DNA of 64,000 bases from Megamonas hypermegale (GTDB taxonomy: Bacteria > Bacillota > Negativicutes > Selenomonadales > Selenomonadaceae). The position numbers and the translations under genes are program-made. A model generated the notes under the pieces. The model worked only from the letters and a program-made list of their open reading frames with translations, did no database searches and had not been told where the DNA came from. Shown here one piece after another: positions 1 through 8,901 of this stretch (the stretch's first letter is position 1; each line of letters begins with the position of its first letter). Location: NCBI GenBank assembly GCA_002314325.1, contig DCFC01000013.1, forward strand, positions 1-64,000, read 5' to 3'.

Positions 1-65
1 CAAAGAAAAATTGCCCGGCGCAATATAAGAATAAATTAAGAAATTAATTCTCTTTATCGTATATT

Positions 66-85
66 GTGCCGAACGGCACTTTTTT
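66..85 (+). terminator. Intrinsic terminator of a gene upstream of the window
   Basis: A GTGCCG/CGGCAC stem with a two-base spacer is followed by six T residues. It lies before the thrC ribosome binding site, so it most likely ends an unseen upstream transcript. Confidence 0.6.
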
Positions 86-143
86 AATTCATTTTCTTTT
101 GCTTTTCAAAAGAAAAATGAACATATTAGAAAGGAGTAATTTT

Positions 144-1634
144 ATGAATTATATAAGCACCCGCGGCGGCGGCTGTCCGGTAAGTGCAGCGCGCGCCATC
201 ATCAAAGGTCTGGCGACAGACGGCGGTCTTTTCGTGCCACAGGCTATTCCGTCCATAGATAAAGATTTTATTCAATCTCTGCTCAATTTATCATATCAGG
301 AACGGGCAAAAAAAATTCTTTCATTATATTTAATCGATTTTACGGCGCAGGAAATAGACAGCTGCGTGGAAAACGCCTACGGTCATAATAAATTCGACAC
401 GGACAAAGTCGTGCCTACCGTTCAGATTGAAGGCAATAATTACCTGCTGGAACTGTGGCACGGACCGACGAGCGCTTTCAAAGATATGGCGCTGCAGCTT
501 CTGCCGCAGTTTATTTCCACTTCGCTCAAAAAACTCGGCGACAAAAACGAACTTGTCATCCTTGTAGCGACTTCCGGCGACACGGGCAAAGCGGCGCTCG
601 ACGGCTTTAAGGACGTACCGCAGACAAAAATCATCGTATTTTATCCGCAGGAAGGCGTAAGCAAAATCCAGCGTCTGCAAATGCTCACACAGGAAGGAAA
701 CAACGTTGCCGTCGTTGCCGTAAAGGGCAATTTCGACGATGCGCAAAGCGGCGTAAAACAGATTTTCAACGATACATCGTATAACCAGCTGCTCGCGCAA
801 AAAGGCTTCCAGCTTTCTTCCGCCAATTCGATTAACTGGGGACGCCTTCTGCCGCAGATTGTATATTATTTCAGCTCTTATGCCGATTTAATCAATATGG
901 GCAAAATCGCTTTAGGCGATAAAGTCAATTTCACCGTGCCGACCGGCAACTTCGGCGATATTCTCGCCGGTTTCTATGCTAAATGTATGGGTCTGCCGGT
1001 AAACCGTCTAATCTGCGCTTCCAATGCCAACAACGTATTGACCGACTTTTTAACGACAGGCACTTACGATAAAAACCGCGAATTTTTCAAAACGATTTCC
1101 CCTTCCATGGATATTCTGATTTCCAGCAATCTGGAACGACTGCTCTATCACATGACGAACGATACGGAAAAAGTAAGCGGCTGGATGAAACAGCTGCAGC
1201 AGGAAGGAAAATACACTGTAGACGAAGCTACTCTGAAAGCCATTCAGGAAACATTCTCCGCTGGTTATCTGAGCGATACGGACACTATGGACTGCATTAA
1301 GGCCGTATATGAAAAAGACGGATATGTTGCCGATACGCATACGGCCGTAGCATGGCAGGTGGCGCAGGATTATACGGCAAAAACGGGCGAAACTCATCCT
1401 ATGGTCGTTTTATCCACAGCAAGCCCATACAAATTCAACGACAGCGTATTGACTGCTCTCAGCAAAGATATCGCAGGCAAAGACGAATTTGCTCTGCTGA
1501 ATGAACTGGCGCAAATCAACCGCGACCCAATTCCGCAGGGACTTGCCAAATTAAAAACGGCTGCCGTTTTGCACGACAAAGTCTGCGAAAAACAGAATAT
1601 GCAGCGCAGCGTGAGCGATTTCTTGAATATTTAA
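144..1634 (+). CDS. thrC: Threonine synthase
   Basis: Converts O-phosphohomoserine to threonine with pyridoxal phosphate, the last step of threonine synthesis in the cytosol. The N-terminus starts MNYISTRGG and continues with a GLATDGGLFVP stretch typical of bacterial ThrC. The motif HGPTSAFKDMALQ holds the PLP-binding lysine, and VATSGDTGKAAL and PTGNFGD loops follow. I chose ATG 144 because AAGGAG lies just upstream; a longer in-frame extension to 66 starts inside a terminator hairpin. The length of 496 residues is normal for the long ThrC class. The gene stands alone between terminators. Confidence 0.96.
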   Translation: MNYISTRGGGCPVSAARAIIKGLATDGGLFVPQAIPSIDKDFIQSLLNLSYQERAKKILSLYLIDFTAQEIDSCVENAYGHNKFDTDKVVPTVQIEGNNYLLELWHGPTSAFKDMALQLLPQFISTSLKKLGDKNELVILVATSGDTGKAALDGFKDVPQTKIIVFYPQEGVSKIQRLQMLTQEGNNVAVVAVKGNFDDAQSGVKQIFNDTSYNQLLAQKGFQLSSANSINWGRLLPQIVYYFSSYADLINMGKIALGDKVNFTVPTGNFGDILAGFYAKCMGLPVNRLICASNANNVLTDFLTTGTYDKNREFFKTISPSMDILISSNLERLLYHMTNDTEKVSGWMKQLQQEGKYTVDEATLKAIQETFSAGYLSDTDTMDCIKAVYEKDGYVADTHTAVAWQVAQDYTAKTGETHPMVVLSTASPYKFNDSVLTALSKDIAGKDEFALLNELAQINRDPIPQGLAKLKTAAVLHDKVCEKQNMQRSVSDFLNI

Positions 1635-1663
1635 CATAGATTTTACAAATATTTCACATGATT

Positions 1664-1695
1664 AATAGGCGATAACATATCGCCTATTTTTTTTT
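1664..1695 (+). terminator. thrC terminator
   Basis: A perfect ten-base stem (AATAGGCGAT with ATCGCCTATT) and a five-base loop are followed by a long T run, 30 bp after the thrC stop. Confidence 0.85.
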
Positions 1696-2038
1696 ATTAT
1701 GCTATAATAATATTCAGCAGCTGCACTGACGACTTATCAGCTGTATATTTTTGTGTACATTTTGGGAATTAATGTAAAATTCATCTTCACAAAAAATTTA
1801 CATAGATTTTATATATTGACAAGTCGATGGTGCCGTTATTTTTGATGAATATATAAGAAAGGATTTTAGTTACTGGTATTACTTTGATTTCAAGGTAATA
1901 TGTACCGGAAAAGCCGGGATTTTAAGCTCTGGGAGTATTGCATCAAACATTAATAGCATTAAAAATTAATGGATACCATGAACAGAGAAATTGTTTTCGA
2001 TTGAATTAATTAGGAAACAGATACAGTAACGCAAACGC
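1696..2038 (+). other. Long leader region before the phosphate genes
   Basis: No gene is visible in these 343 bases. The stretch is AT-rich and holds a TTGACA box at 1816-1821 without a convincing -10 at normal spacing. From about 1880 several short inverted repeats follow, including a GGTATTAC/GTAATATG pair, CCGG-AAAAG-CCGG and a further G-rich stem. They look like a structured 5' leader, but I do not recognise a known riboswitch class. Confidence 0.3.
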
Positions 2039-2668
2039 ATGCTCAGTTTTTTCAAAAAAAAGGATACGGAATTTTACGACTTGTTTCTGACAAGTGCCAA
2101 TTATTTTCATGACAGCGCTCTTTTAATCCATAAGGTTATGTCGGGCAATAACGAAGCTGACGCCGGTTTTCTGGACATTACGAAAATCGAGCATAACGCG
2201 GACGATATCAATGACCAGATAATCGACAAATTGAACAAAACATTCATCACTCCTATCGACCGCGAAGATATCTACGCTCTTGCTACCGGACTTGATGACG
2301 GCGTTGATTTACTGCAGGGAACGCTTCAGCGCGCTATGATGTATCATTTAAAAGGTACGAGTAAAACGGCTGTAGCACTGGCAGATTTACTTATAAAATC
2401 CACAACGGAAATCGTAAAAGCCTTCTCCATGATGCATGAAGTAAGCAAACATGAACACGAGCTTTTGGAATGTACTTATAAAATCAGCAAATTTGAAAGC
2501 GAAGGCGACCGTATTTACCGCAATGAAATCGCTTACTTATTCGAAAATATCAAAGACCCAATCGAACTCATAAAATGGAAGGATGTACTCGGCGCTATGG
2601 AAGATACGCTCGACCATTGCGAAAAACTGTCCGATTTATTGAGAGGCGTGGTAATGAAGTATGCATGA
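2039..2668 (+). CDS. DUF47 (PhoU-like) phosphate transport accessory protein
   Basis: A 209-residue cytosolic helical-bundle protein of the DUF47/PhoU-like family, whose members are usually paired with Pit transporters and thought to modulate them. The start MLSFFKKKDTEFYDLF and the helix with EHNADDINDQI are characteristic. It overlaps the downstream transporter gene by 8 bp, so the two are probably translationally coupled. The Shine-Dalgarno before ATG 2039 is poor, which fits control through the long leader upstream. The role is inferred from family and neighbour. Confidence 0.88.
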   Translation: MLSFFKKKDTEFYDLFLTSANYFHDSALLIHKVMSGNNEADAGFLDITKIEHNADDINDQIIDKLNKTFITPIDREDIYALATGLDDGVDLLQGTLQRAMMYHLKGTSKTAVALADLLIKSTTEIVKAFSMMHEVSKHEHELLECTYKISKFESEGDRIYRNEIAYLFENIKDPIELIKWKDVLGAMEDTLDHCEKLSDLLRGVVMKYA

Positions 2669-3662
2669 GTTACAATTTCTCATTATAACGGTAATTATTC
2701 TGGCGCTGGTATTCGACTTTATAAACGGTTTCCACGATACGGCAAACGCCATCGCCACTTCCGTGTCGACCAGAGCCCTAAAACCGCGCACAGCCATCAT
2801 CATGGCAGCTTTTCTGAATTTCTTCGGTGCCATGTACAGTACCGGCGTTGCTAAGACCATCGGCGGCGATATCGTAAAATCGGCCAGCCATATTGACGAA
2901 CATATCATTATAGCCGCCCTTGTCGGCGCTATCGTCTGGAACCTGTTCACCTGGTGGATTGCCATGCCGAGCAGCTCCTCTCACGCGCTCGTCGGCGGCA
3001 TTATCGGTGCTGTGCTCGTTTCCACCGGCGCTATCGGTCTCAATTTCTGGGGCATCGGCAAAATCGTGCTTTCACTCATCTTATCGCCGATAATCGCCAT
3101 TGCCTTCGGTTTTATCGTGATGAATATTTTCTATTTCTTTTTCGGAAAATACCGGCCTTCATCGCTTAATAATAAATTCAAGCGTATGCAGATTATAACG
3201 GCTGCGACAATGGCATTCTCGCACGGTTCCAACGACGCACAGAAATCAATGGGTATCATCACGCTGGCACTTTTAAGCGGCGGCTACATCGACGTGTTTG
3301 AAGTTCCGTACTATGTAAAAATTCTGGCTGCAACGGCTATGGCGTGCGGTACGGCTATCGGCGGTTGGAAAATCATCAAGACAGTCGGCGGTAAAATCTT
3401 CAAATTGCAGCCAATCAGCGGTTTTGCGGCCGATTTCAACTCGTCCGTCGTTATTTTCTCCGCGACGCTTCTGTCTCTGCCGGTAAGTACGACGCATGTC
3501 GTATCCGGCTCCATCATGGGTGTCGGCAGTGCCAAACGTATCGGCGCGGTACGCTGGGGTACGGCGCAGCAGATGCTCATGGCGTGGGTGCTTACCATTC
3601 CGTGTACAGCTCTTGTGGGTGCTCTCGTTTATTACTTAATGTGTTTTGTTCTCGGATTGTAA
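2661..3662 (+). CDS. pit: Inorganic phosphate transporter, Pit family
   Basis: A 333-residue inner-membrane protein with about ten hydrophobic segments, of the PiT family that couples phosphate uptake to a cation gradient. Signature repeats are visible: FDFINGFHDTANAIAT near residue 15, and SHGSNDAQKSMG near residue 190. The second half carries PVSTTHVVSG. It overlaps the DUF47 gene by 8 bp and is followed by a strong terminator, so the two form an operon. Confidence 0.93.
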   Translation: MHELQFLIITVIILALVFDFINGFHDTANAIATSVSTRALKPRTAIIMAAFLNFFGAMYSTGVAKTIGGDIVKSASHIDEHIIIAALVGAIVWNLFTWWIAMPSSSSHALVGGIIGAVLVSTGAIGLNFWGIGKIVLSLILSPIIAIAFGFIVMNIFYFFFGKYRPSSLNNKFKRMQIITAATMAFSHGSNDAQKSMGIITLALLSGGYIDVFEVPYYVKILAATAMACGTAIGGWKIIKTVGGKIFKLQPISGFAADFNSSVVIFSATLLSLPVSTTHVVSGSIMGVGSAKRIGAVRWGTAQQMLMAWVLTIPCTALVGALVYYLMCFVLGL

Positions 3663-3677
3663 AATAAATACAAAATT

Positions 3678-3710
3678 AAGCCGAATGATGTATCTCATTC
3701 GGCTTTTTAT
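3678..3710 (+). terminator. Terminator of the phosphate operon
   Basis: An eleven-base perfect stem (AAGCCGAATGA/TCATTCGGCTT) with a short loop is followed by a T run. Confidence 0.88.
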
Positions 3711-3764
3711 TTGCTATAATAAAATCATACATAACAATATTATTCCATTTAAGGAGGGATTTTT

Positions 3765-5384
3765 GTGTTCAGCCCTAAAAAATATCCACTGATAGAAATG
3801 GCGCAAAAAGAACAGCAAAACCGCACGTCATTAATAACGGCCGCCAAAATCGACAACCTTCTGCGCGACCTGCAAACGGACATAACACCGGCTTCACAGA
3901 TTGAATTTATCGACATGACGCAAGAAGACGGCCGCCTTGCCTATCAGCGCAGCGTTTTATTCATCATGATGGCTTCCGTAAATCTGCTTTATCCCGACAA
4001 GGAAGTCGTCGTTGAACATTCCGTCAATAACGGCGTTTACTGCGAGCTTCTGCCGAAAGGCGATTTGACGGCGGAGGATGTTGTCCGCATAGAAGAGAAA
4101 ATGCGTGAATTTATCGAAAAGAAAAAAGATATCTTCAAAGTTTCTCTACCGCGCGAAGACGCTGTCGCTCTATTTCGGGAATCGCAGCAGATTGAAAAAT
4201 CAAAATTGATAGAGTCGCTCAAACAGGATATTGTAAGCCTGTACTATTGCTCAGGCTATTACGATTATCTGTACGGGCCTATGCTTTACAATACGGAACT
4301 GCTCGATAAATTCGCCCTCGATTTTTACAGTCCCGGTCTTATTTTGCGCACGCCGCTAAAAAGCAATCCGAATGAAGTCCCGCCAATGATGAAACAGCGC
4401 AAACTCTCCATGATTTTATCGGAAGCCGACCGCTGGGCGGATATTCTGAAATGCAATTACGTAACAAATTTGAACGACTATATCAAAGAAAATAAAAGCG
4501 GCGATATAATCCGCATATCCGAAGCGCTGCACGAAAAGAAAATCGCTCAGATTGCCGACCATATTGTAGAAGACACCCAGCATCTGCGCCTGATACTGAT
4601 TGCCGGACCGTCATCTTCCGGCAAGACGACCTTCGCCCAAAGACTGCGCATTCAGCTGCTCGTCAACGGGCTTAATCCTACATCCATTTCTCTCGATGAT
4701 TATTTTCTCGACCGTGAGCTGACACCGAAGAATGAGCATGGCGAATACGATTTTGAATCACTGTACGCGCTTGATTTGGATTTGTTCAACAAGCATATGC
4801 TCGCACTTTTAAACGGCGAAGCGGTGGAAATCCCCGTATACAACTTCACCACCGGCTACCGCGAATGGAAAAATCATATCGTGCAGGTGGAAAAGAACCA
4901 GCCGATTATCATTGAAGGCATTCACGGTCTCAACGATGAACTGACAAAAGACATCCCGAACAACATGAAATACAAAATATACATCAGTGCGCTCACGCAG
5001 CTGGCCATCGACGGACACAACCGCATACCGACGACCGCCGCCCGCCTTATCCGCCGCATTGTCCGCGACAATCAGTTCCGCGGCTCTCATCCTCTGAAGA
5101 CAATCCGCCAGTGGAGCGAAGTGCGCGCCGGTGAAAATAAAAACATCTTCCCTTATCAGGAAAATGCCGACGTCATGTTCAATTCGGCGCTTATCTACGA
5201 ACTGAGCGTTTTGAAAAAATACGCCAAACCGCTATTAACCAAAATCGACGCTACGCTTCCGGAATACAATGTTTCCAAACGATTGCTCGATTTTCTCGAT
5301 TATTTTGACGACATTCAAAACGAAGACGATATCCCGAATAACTCTATCCTGCGCGAATTCATCGGCAAATCGTGCTTCTTTTAA
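3765..5384 (+). CDS. Nucleoside (uridine) kinase-like protein; prophage integration target
   Basis: A 539-residue cytosolic protein. The N-terminal ~230 residues resemble the ThrRS/TGS-type domain often fused to uridine-kinase-like enzymes. The C-terminal half is a P-loop kinase of the phosphoribulokinase/uridine kinase family with Walker A GPSSSGKTTFAQRL (residues ~281-294) and the SLDDYF motif that usually follows. The GTG start is set by AAGGAGG eight bases upstream. The last eight codons are the attL core of the prophage, and the copy at attR also ends F-F-stop, so integration leaves the protein intact. Exact substrate is not certain. Confidence 0.88.
   Translation: MFSPKKYPLIEMAQKEQQNRTSLITAAKIDNLLRDLQTDITPASQIEFIDMTQEDGRLAYQRSVLFIMMASVNLLYPDKEVVVEHSVNNGVYCELLPKGDLTAEDVVRIEEKMREFIEKKKDIFKVSLPREDAVALFRESQQIEKSKLIESLKQDIVSLYYCSGYYDYLYGPMLYNTELLDKFALDFYSPGLILRTPLKSNPNEVPPMMKQRKLSMILSEADRWADILKCNYVTNLNDYIKENKSGDIIRISEALHEKKIAQIADHIVEDTQHLRLILIAGPSSSGKTTFAQRLRIQLLVNGLNPTSISLDDYFLDRELTPKNEHGEYDFESLYALDLDLFNKHMLALLNGEAVEIPVYNFTTGYREWKNHIVQVEKNQPIIIEGIHGLNDELTKDIPNNMKYKIYISALTQLAIDGHNRIPTTAARLIRRIVRDNQFRGSHPLKTIRQWSEVRAGENKNIFPYQENADVMFNSALIYELSVLKKYAKPLLTKIDATLPEYNVSKRLLDFLDYFDDIQNEDDIPNNSILREFIGKSCFF
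5356..5380. other. attL core
   Basis: These 25 bases, the last codons of the kinase gene, are identical to 47544-47568. The match continues for four of the next five bases. The integrase gene begins its 3' end 80 bp away. Confidence 0.92.
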
Positions 5385-5427
5385 AATATGCTTATTTATT
5401 AAGGTTTCTATAACATCAATATAATAT

Positions 5428-5453
5428 TTGTTACCATTTTGTAACCATTTTTG
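5428..5453. other. Probable integrase arm-binding site (attL side)
   Basis: TTACCATTTTGTAACCATTTT contains two related copies of a TTRCCATTTT-like element. The string TTTTGTAACCATTTT recurs near attR at about 47410-47424. Such arm sites are expected for an integrase with an N-terminal arm-binding domain. Confidence 0.5.
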
Positions 5454-5462
5454 CTGCCGCTT

Positions 5463-6671
5463 CTATTTTTGGATGTACTGTTCAAAAATCTGAGCGGCAT
5501 CTTTTTTTGTTTTATCTGTTATATGCAGATAGATTTTTCTAGTTGTTTCATCATCACTATGTCCCAGTCGTTCCTGTATAACTTCTAACGGTACACCGAC
5601 TTCAGCAAGCAGACTTACATGTGTGTGACGAAAAAGATGCGCATGTAAATGCTTTTTAAAAATTTTATGATTATCTATTACACGGAACACTGCGGATATT
5701 GCATTCGGAATTACAGGCAACTCATAATCTTTTGGTTTACAATACTTACTAAATACATAATCTTCTTTGTCTCTCTTGTTTTGTGTCCCGTATTTTATTC
5801 TTGTTTCCAACTGCACTTTTTTCCATTTCTTCAATATTGAAATAAGCGTATCTCCTACTATTATTTTTCGTATGCTACTTTCATTTTTCGGCGTTGACTG
5901 CCGTTTATAGTTATTATAGCTTTCCGCATACATACTAGAATTAATACTTATGGTTTTATTATCAAAATCAATATCTTGCCATATCAAAGCACATGCTTCA
6001 CCGACACGCATTCCTGTATAAGCCAAAGTGGCACACATAGGATAAACATATGCCGTCTTATAACTCTTCTTGTAATATTCACTGTAATTTTTAACGTAAT
6101 CCAAGAAATCCCGTAACTCTTCTTTTGTCAAATAAAGCTGTGATACTTCTTTTCTTTTTGGCGGTATAGAAGGTAATACAACTGATATTGTAGGATTTGA
6201 ACGAATTACATTATATTTAACGGCATATGAAAATATTTTTCTTATTATTTGGTGCATATTCGTAACAGTTAAATATTGTTTATCTTTGGCATATTCATCT
6301 ATAAACTGCTGATACTGATATAGCGTAATATCCTTCATTTTTTTGTAACGGAAAAATTTGTTAAACGTTCCGATAGTATATCGATATCGAACTTGTGTGG
6401 GTAACTTTATATTCAATTTATAACTGTCAAACCATTCTTCTACAAACTCGCCAAATGTAATATCGGATTGAATAATATTTTCACCTAAAAGCAACTTGTT
6501 CAAAATCGGCTGCGCGGCGGCACGTGCCTCTTTAGCGGATTTAAAACCACTTTTAGTAACCTGTTTTCGCTTTCCGGTAATCGGGTCACGACCGGCTTCG
6601 ATACGATAGGTATATGTTACACCTTTTTTGGCTTCTCTTTTGTAAACTAAGATTTTCCCTTGTGTTGCCAT
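5463..6671 (-). CDS. int: Phage integrase, tyrosine recombinase
   Basis: A 402-residue site-specific recombinase that would integrate the phage at the kinase gene. The N-terminal ~60 residues form an AP2-like arm-binding domain (YTYRIEAGRDPITGKRKQ). A SAM-like core-binding domain follows, and the C-terminal catalytic domain shows TGMRVGEACAL (first Arg), HLFRHTHVS (H-x-x-R), LGHSD and the nucleophile in KIYLHI. The start is supported by AGGTGAT upstream. It faces attL, the usual place for an integrase. A second tyrosine recombinase at 43791 is unrelated in position and probably does a different job. Confidence 0.95.
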   Translation of the reverse strand: MATQGKILVYKREAKKGVTYTYRIEAGRDPITGKRKQVTKSGFKSAKEARAAAQPILNKLLLGENIIQSDITFGEFVEEWFDSYKLNIKLPTQVRYRYTIGTFNKFFRYKKMKDITLYQYQQFIDEYAKDKQYLTVTNMHQIIRKIFSYAVKYNVIRSNPTISVVLPSIPPKRKEVSQLYLTKEELRDFLDYVKNYSEYYKKSYKTAYVYPMCATLAYTGMRVGEACALIWQDIDFDNKTISINSSMYAESYNNYKRQSTPKNESSIRKIIVGDTLISILKKWKKVQLETRIKYGTQNKRDKEDYVFSKYCKPKDYELPVIPNAISAVFRVIDNHKIFKKHLHAHLFRHTHVSLLAEVGVPLEVIQERLGHSDDETTRKIYLHITDKTKKDAAQIFEQYIQK

Positions 6672-6800
6672 AGTATCACCTGCAATCTTTAAATTTGTTC
6701 ATAAAACATTCAAATACAACCAATGTTAAGGTTAAAGTAAAACTGAACTTATTTGGTGCTAATATATTTAGGATATTTCTGTTTAATACTTTAAAAGTTA

Positions 6801-6856
6801 TTGACTTTTGATAACTTTTAGGTTATTATATAAATGTAATAACTTATAGGTTATTA
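6801..6856 (+). promoter_or_regulatory. Promoter and twin operators of the HigBA-type pair
   Basis: TTGACT (6801-6806) and TATTAT (6824-6829) are 17 bp apart. Two near-identical imperfect palindromes, ATAACTTTTAGGTTATTA and ATAACTTATAGGTTATTA, begin at 6811 and about 6838, 27 bp apart. The first fills the space between -35 and -10. This fits autorepression by the antitoxin or the toxin-antitoxin complex. Confidence 0.65.
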
Positions 6857-6881
6857 AAAATAAAATATGGAGGCGAATAAT

Positions 6882-7259
6882 GTGCCTGATGAAATAAAGT
6901 ACAATGTTCTTTTTTATAGAAACGAACAAGGCGAAGAACCTGTCCGTGATTATTTAAACGAATTAGTGAAGAAAAAAGATAAAGATAGCAGAATAAAGCT
7001 AAATAAAATCAGAGATTATGTAAAGATTTTGCGTATCTATGGAACACGTGCCGGTGAACCATATGTTAAGCATATTGAAGGCGACATATGGGAGCTTAGA
7101 CCTTTGAGGGACAGAATATTTTTTGTAGCTTGGATAAACAACAGCTTTGTTCTACTGCACCAATTTATGAAGAAAACTCAGAAAACGCCTAAGAGAGAAA
7201 TAAAACAGGCACAAAAAGAATATGCCGACTTGCAGAAAAGAGGTTTGAATATAGATTAA
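6882..7259 (+). CDS. HigB/RelE-type toxin (Gp49-like family)
   Basis: A protein of about 125 residues of the RelE superfamily, Gp49/HigB branch, whose members act as ribosome-dependent mRNA interferases. Typical elements are VRDYLNEL, the central basic helix, the [18 protein letters not shown] strand pair and [15 protein letters not shown] near the C-terminus. GTG 6882 is preferred because GGAGG lies at the right distance; ATG 6867 would place the SD inside the gene. The antitoxin gene follows after 49 bp, toxin first as in higBA. Confidence 0.82.
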   Translation: MPDEIKYNVLFYRNEQGEEPVRDYLNELVKKKDKDSRIKLNKIRDYVKILRIYGTRAGEPYVKHIEGDIWELRPLRDRIFFVAWINNSFVLLHQFMKKTQKTPKREIKQAQKEYADLQKRGLNID

Positions 7260-7308
7260 ATATTTTAAAATGAGGTAGTGTGCATTCAAGTAAGGAGATT
7301 ATGAGATT

Positions 7309-7617
7309 ATGAAAAGGGTAAATACAGCTATTGGAACAAGTTGGGACGATTTTGAAAAAGAAGTTTTCACACAGGATGAAATCAGGGCAAGCGATTTACG
7401 TGTTGCCCTGATAGGTGAAATGATTAAGGCAAGAGAGGAAAAAGGAATAAGCCAGAAGAAACTCGAAGAGCTGTCTGGAGTAAAACAACCGGTTATTGCA
7501 AGAATGGAAAAAGGAAAAACGATACCGCAAATTGAAACTGTTTTAAAAGTTTTGGGTGCCTTAGGTAAAACACTTGCTATTGTTCCACTCGAACCTGTAG
7601 AAACAAAAGTGAAATAA
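7309..7617 (+). CDS. HigA-type antitoxin, XRE family
   Basis: A 102-residue DNA-binding protein with an HTH at about residues 40-90 (EEKGISQKKLEELSGVKQPVIARMEKGKTIPQIETVLKVLGALG). It should neutralise the HigB-like toxin and repress their shared promoter. AAGGAG precedes ATG 7309. A bidirectional terminator follows. Confidence 0.85.
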   Translation: MKRVNTAIGTSWDDFEKEVFTQDEIRASDLRVALIGEMIKAREEKGISQKKLEELSGVKQPVIARMEKGKTIPQIETVLKVLGALGKTLAIVPLEPVETKVK

Positions 7618-7651
7618 TAAAATTTGAATTTGTTTCGGTTAAGTAATTTTT

Positions 7652-7686
7652 AAAGGACTAGATATTTTCTAGTCCTTTCTTTTTAT
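7652..7686. terminator. Bidirectional terminator between higA and the leftward block
   Basis: An eleven-base stem (AAAGGACTAGA/TCTAGTCCTTT) lies between convergent genes. T runs suit the + direction, and A-rich flanks suit the - direction less strongly. Confidence 0.75.
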
Positions 7687-7687
7687 T

Positions 7688-7873
7688 TTAACTCGGTTTA
7701 TATGCCAAGCATGACACGATTAAAACAAATAAATTAAGTAGAAATGCCAATACAAAAGGTTGCTTCTTTTTCTTCTTTATAAAGGCAAACGGCAGTGCGA
7801 TTAGTGAGCCTATCGTGCCGATGAACGAGCCTATTACGAAAATTGCATAGATTATATTAATCATGGACGACAT
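7688..7873 (-). CDS. Small membrane protein, unknown
   Basis: A 61-residue protein with two hydrophobic segments separated by a basic loop (FIKKKKKQP). Its start overlaps the end of the next upstream gene by 13 bp, so it is the last gene of the leftward accessory block. I do not recognise a family. Confidence 0.55.
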   Translation of the reverse strand: MSSMINIIYAIFVIGSFIGTIGSLIALPFAFIKKKKKQPFVLAFLLNLFVLIVSCLAYKPS

Positions 7874-8097
7874 ACTTTACAAGGAATGTAACCTGCATTC
7901 AAAGCTTCATCTCTACTACTAAAGTAAATTTTGTTTTCATCATAGATCTGTCTTACATATCTACATCCAGGATAATGAAATTTATCTGATTTAGCAGAGC
8001 CAACATATGTGCTAGCTAAAACAGTTGACATAGTGATAAGTAAAGTAACTAAAGTTAATAAAATAACGGCAGTTTGTTTTCTTGTACTTTTAAACAT
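7861..8097 (-). CDS. Exported Ada-like zinc-binding mini-protein
   Basis: A 78-residue protein with an N-terminal signal or anchor (residues ~9-29). It is followed by a compact domain with KFHYPGCRYV, FSSRDEALNAGYIPCKVCRP. The Cys and Cys-x-x-Cys pattern resembles the metal-binding domain found in Ada and in secreted nuclease-like proteins. The domain is repeated almost unchanged in the neighbour at 8118. Function is unknown; the location in the lysogeny block suggests expression from the prophage. Confidence 0.7.
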   Translation of the reverse strand: MFKSTRKQTAVILLTLVTLLITMSTVLASTYVGSAKSDKFHYPGCRYVRQIYDENKIYFSSRDEALNAGYIPCKVCRP

Positions 8098-8117
8098 ATA
8101 AACATCTCCTTATAAAA

Positions 8118-8897
8118 TTATGGATGACACACTTTGCATGGAATATATCCCGCATTAACAGCTTCTTCACGACTGCTAAAGGTTATTAAGTTGCCTTCAT
8201 TTATTTTTTTCGCCATTCTGCAACCAGGATAATGAAATTTATTACTTTGTGCTGAGCCGACGTATGTTTCATCTCTTACCGCAGTACCGGTAGATTGCAC
8301 AGTAGGCTTTACTTCTTGTTTTTGTATAGCTGTTTGTTGCCGAGACTGTTCTTCAGCTTTCTGTCTGCTTGCATCTATATCACTTATTGTATGCTCAACC
8401 GCATTTGTTTTACTGTTGTACAATACTTGTCCGTCATACGTAACATTTCCGATTGCGTTGCCAGCTAATGCCAAGGCTAGAATTTTGCCGTTTGTAGATA
8501 TATCATAAGTTTCGTTGCTATTGCTGGATTTTGTAATTGTGAAATCATTTGCTCCGCATTGCTGTAAAATACTTACTATCTTTTCAGCTTCTGCTTCATC
8601 CACGTTTGTGCTATCCATTACAGATTGCACCTGCGGCGGAATTTCTTTCTTTTCTTCCTGTATTGGTGTTTGTTGTTCAACTTGCGTTATTTGCTGTTTC
8701 TGTTGTGTTTTTGTATCAGCTGGTTCAATTAGAATACAGCCAACAATAAAAATACCTATACAACAAATCAATGGTATTTTTCTTTGTGTAGTAATAGAAC
8801 CTTTACCATAATTTAATCGTATAAATATCAAATAAATGAAACATCCTATAATACCAAAAAACGAAAAAAATGTTACCAAACCAATAAAAGTATTCAT
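8118..8897 (-). CDS. Membrane protein with host-like middle domain and Ada-like C-terminus
   Basis: A 259-residue protein: two hydrophobic segments (residues ~5-30 and ~42-60), a Gln-rich linker, a domain starting VQSVMDSTNVDEAEAEKIVSILQQCG (~90-170), a second polar linker and a C-terminal KFHYPGCR...PCKVCHP domain shared with 7861. The middle domain and the two-helix N-terminus resemble the host gene product at 57729 (VQKIMAGTNLTEEEAW, QCG). The conserved cysteines point to a bound metal outside the cytosol. Role unknown. Confidence 0.7.
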   Translation of the reverse strand: MNTFIGLVTFFSFFGIIGCFIYLIFIRLNYGKGSITTQRKIPLICCIGIFIVGCILIEPADTKTQQKQQITQVEQQTPIQEEKKEIPPQVQSVMDSTNVDEAEAEKIVSILQQCGANDFTITKSSNSNETYDISTNGKILALALAGNAIGNVTYDGQVLYNSKTNAVEHTISDIDASRQKAEEQSRQQTAIQKQEVKPTVQSTGTAVRDETYVGSAQSNKFHYPGCRMAKKINEGNLITFSSREEAVNAGYIPCKVCHP

Positions 8898-8901
8898 TTT
8901 T

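Noticed and set aside
330..800. Long minus-strand open frame opposite thrC
   Set aside because: It lies wholly antisense to a well-conserved gene and has no SD or recognisable domain.
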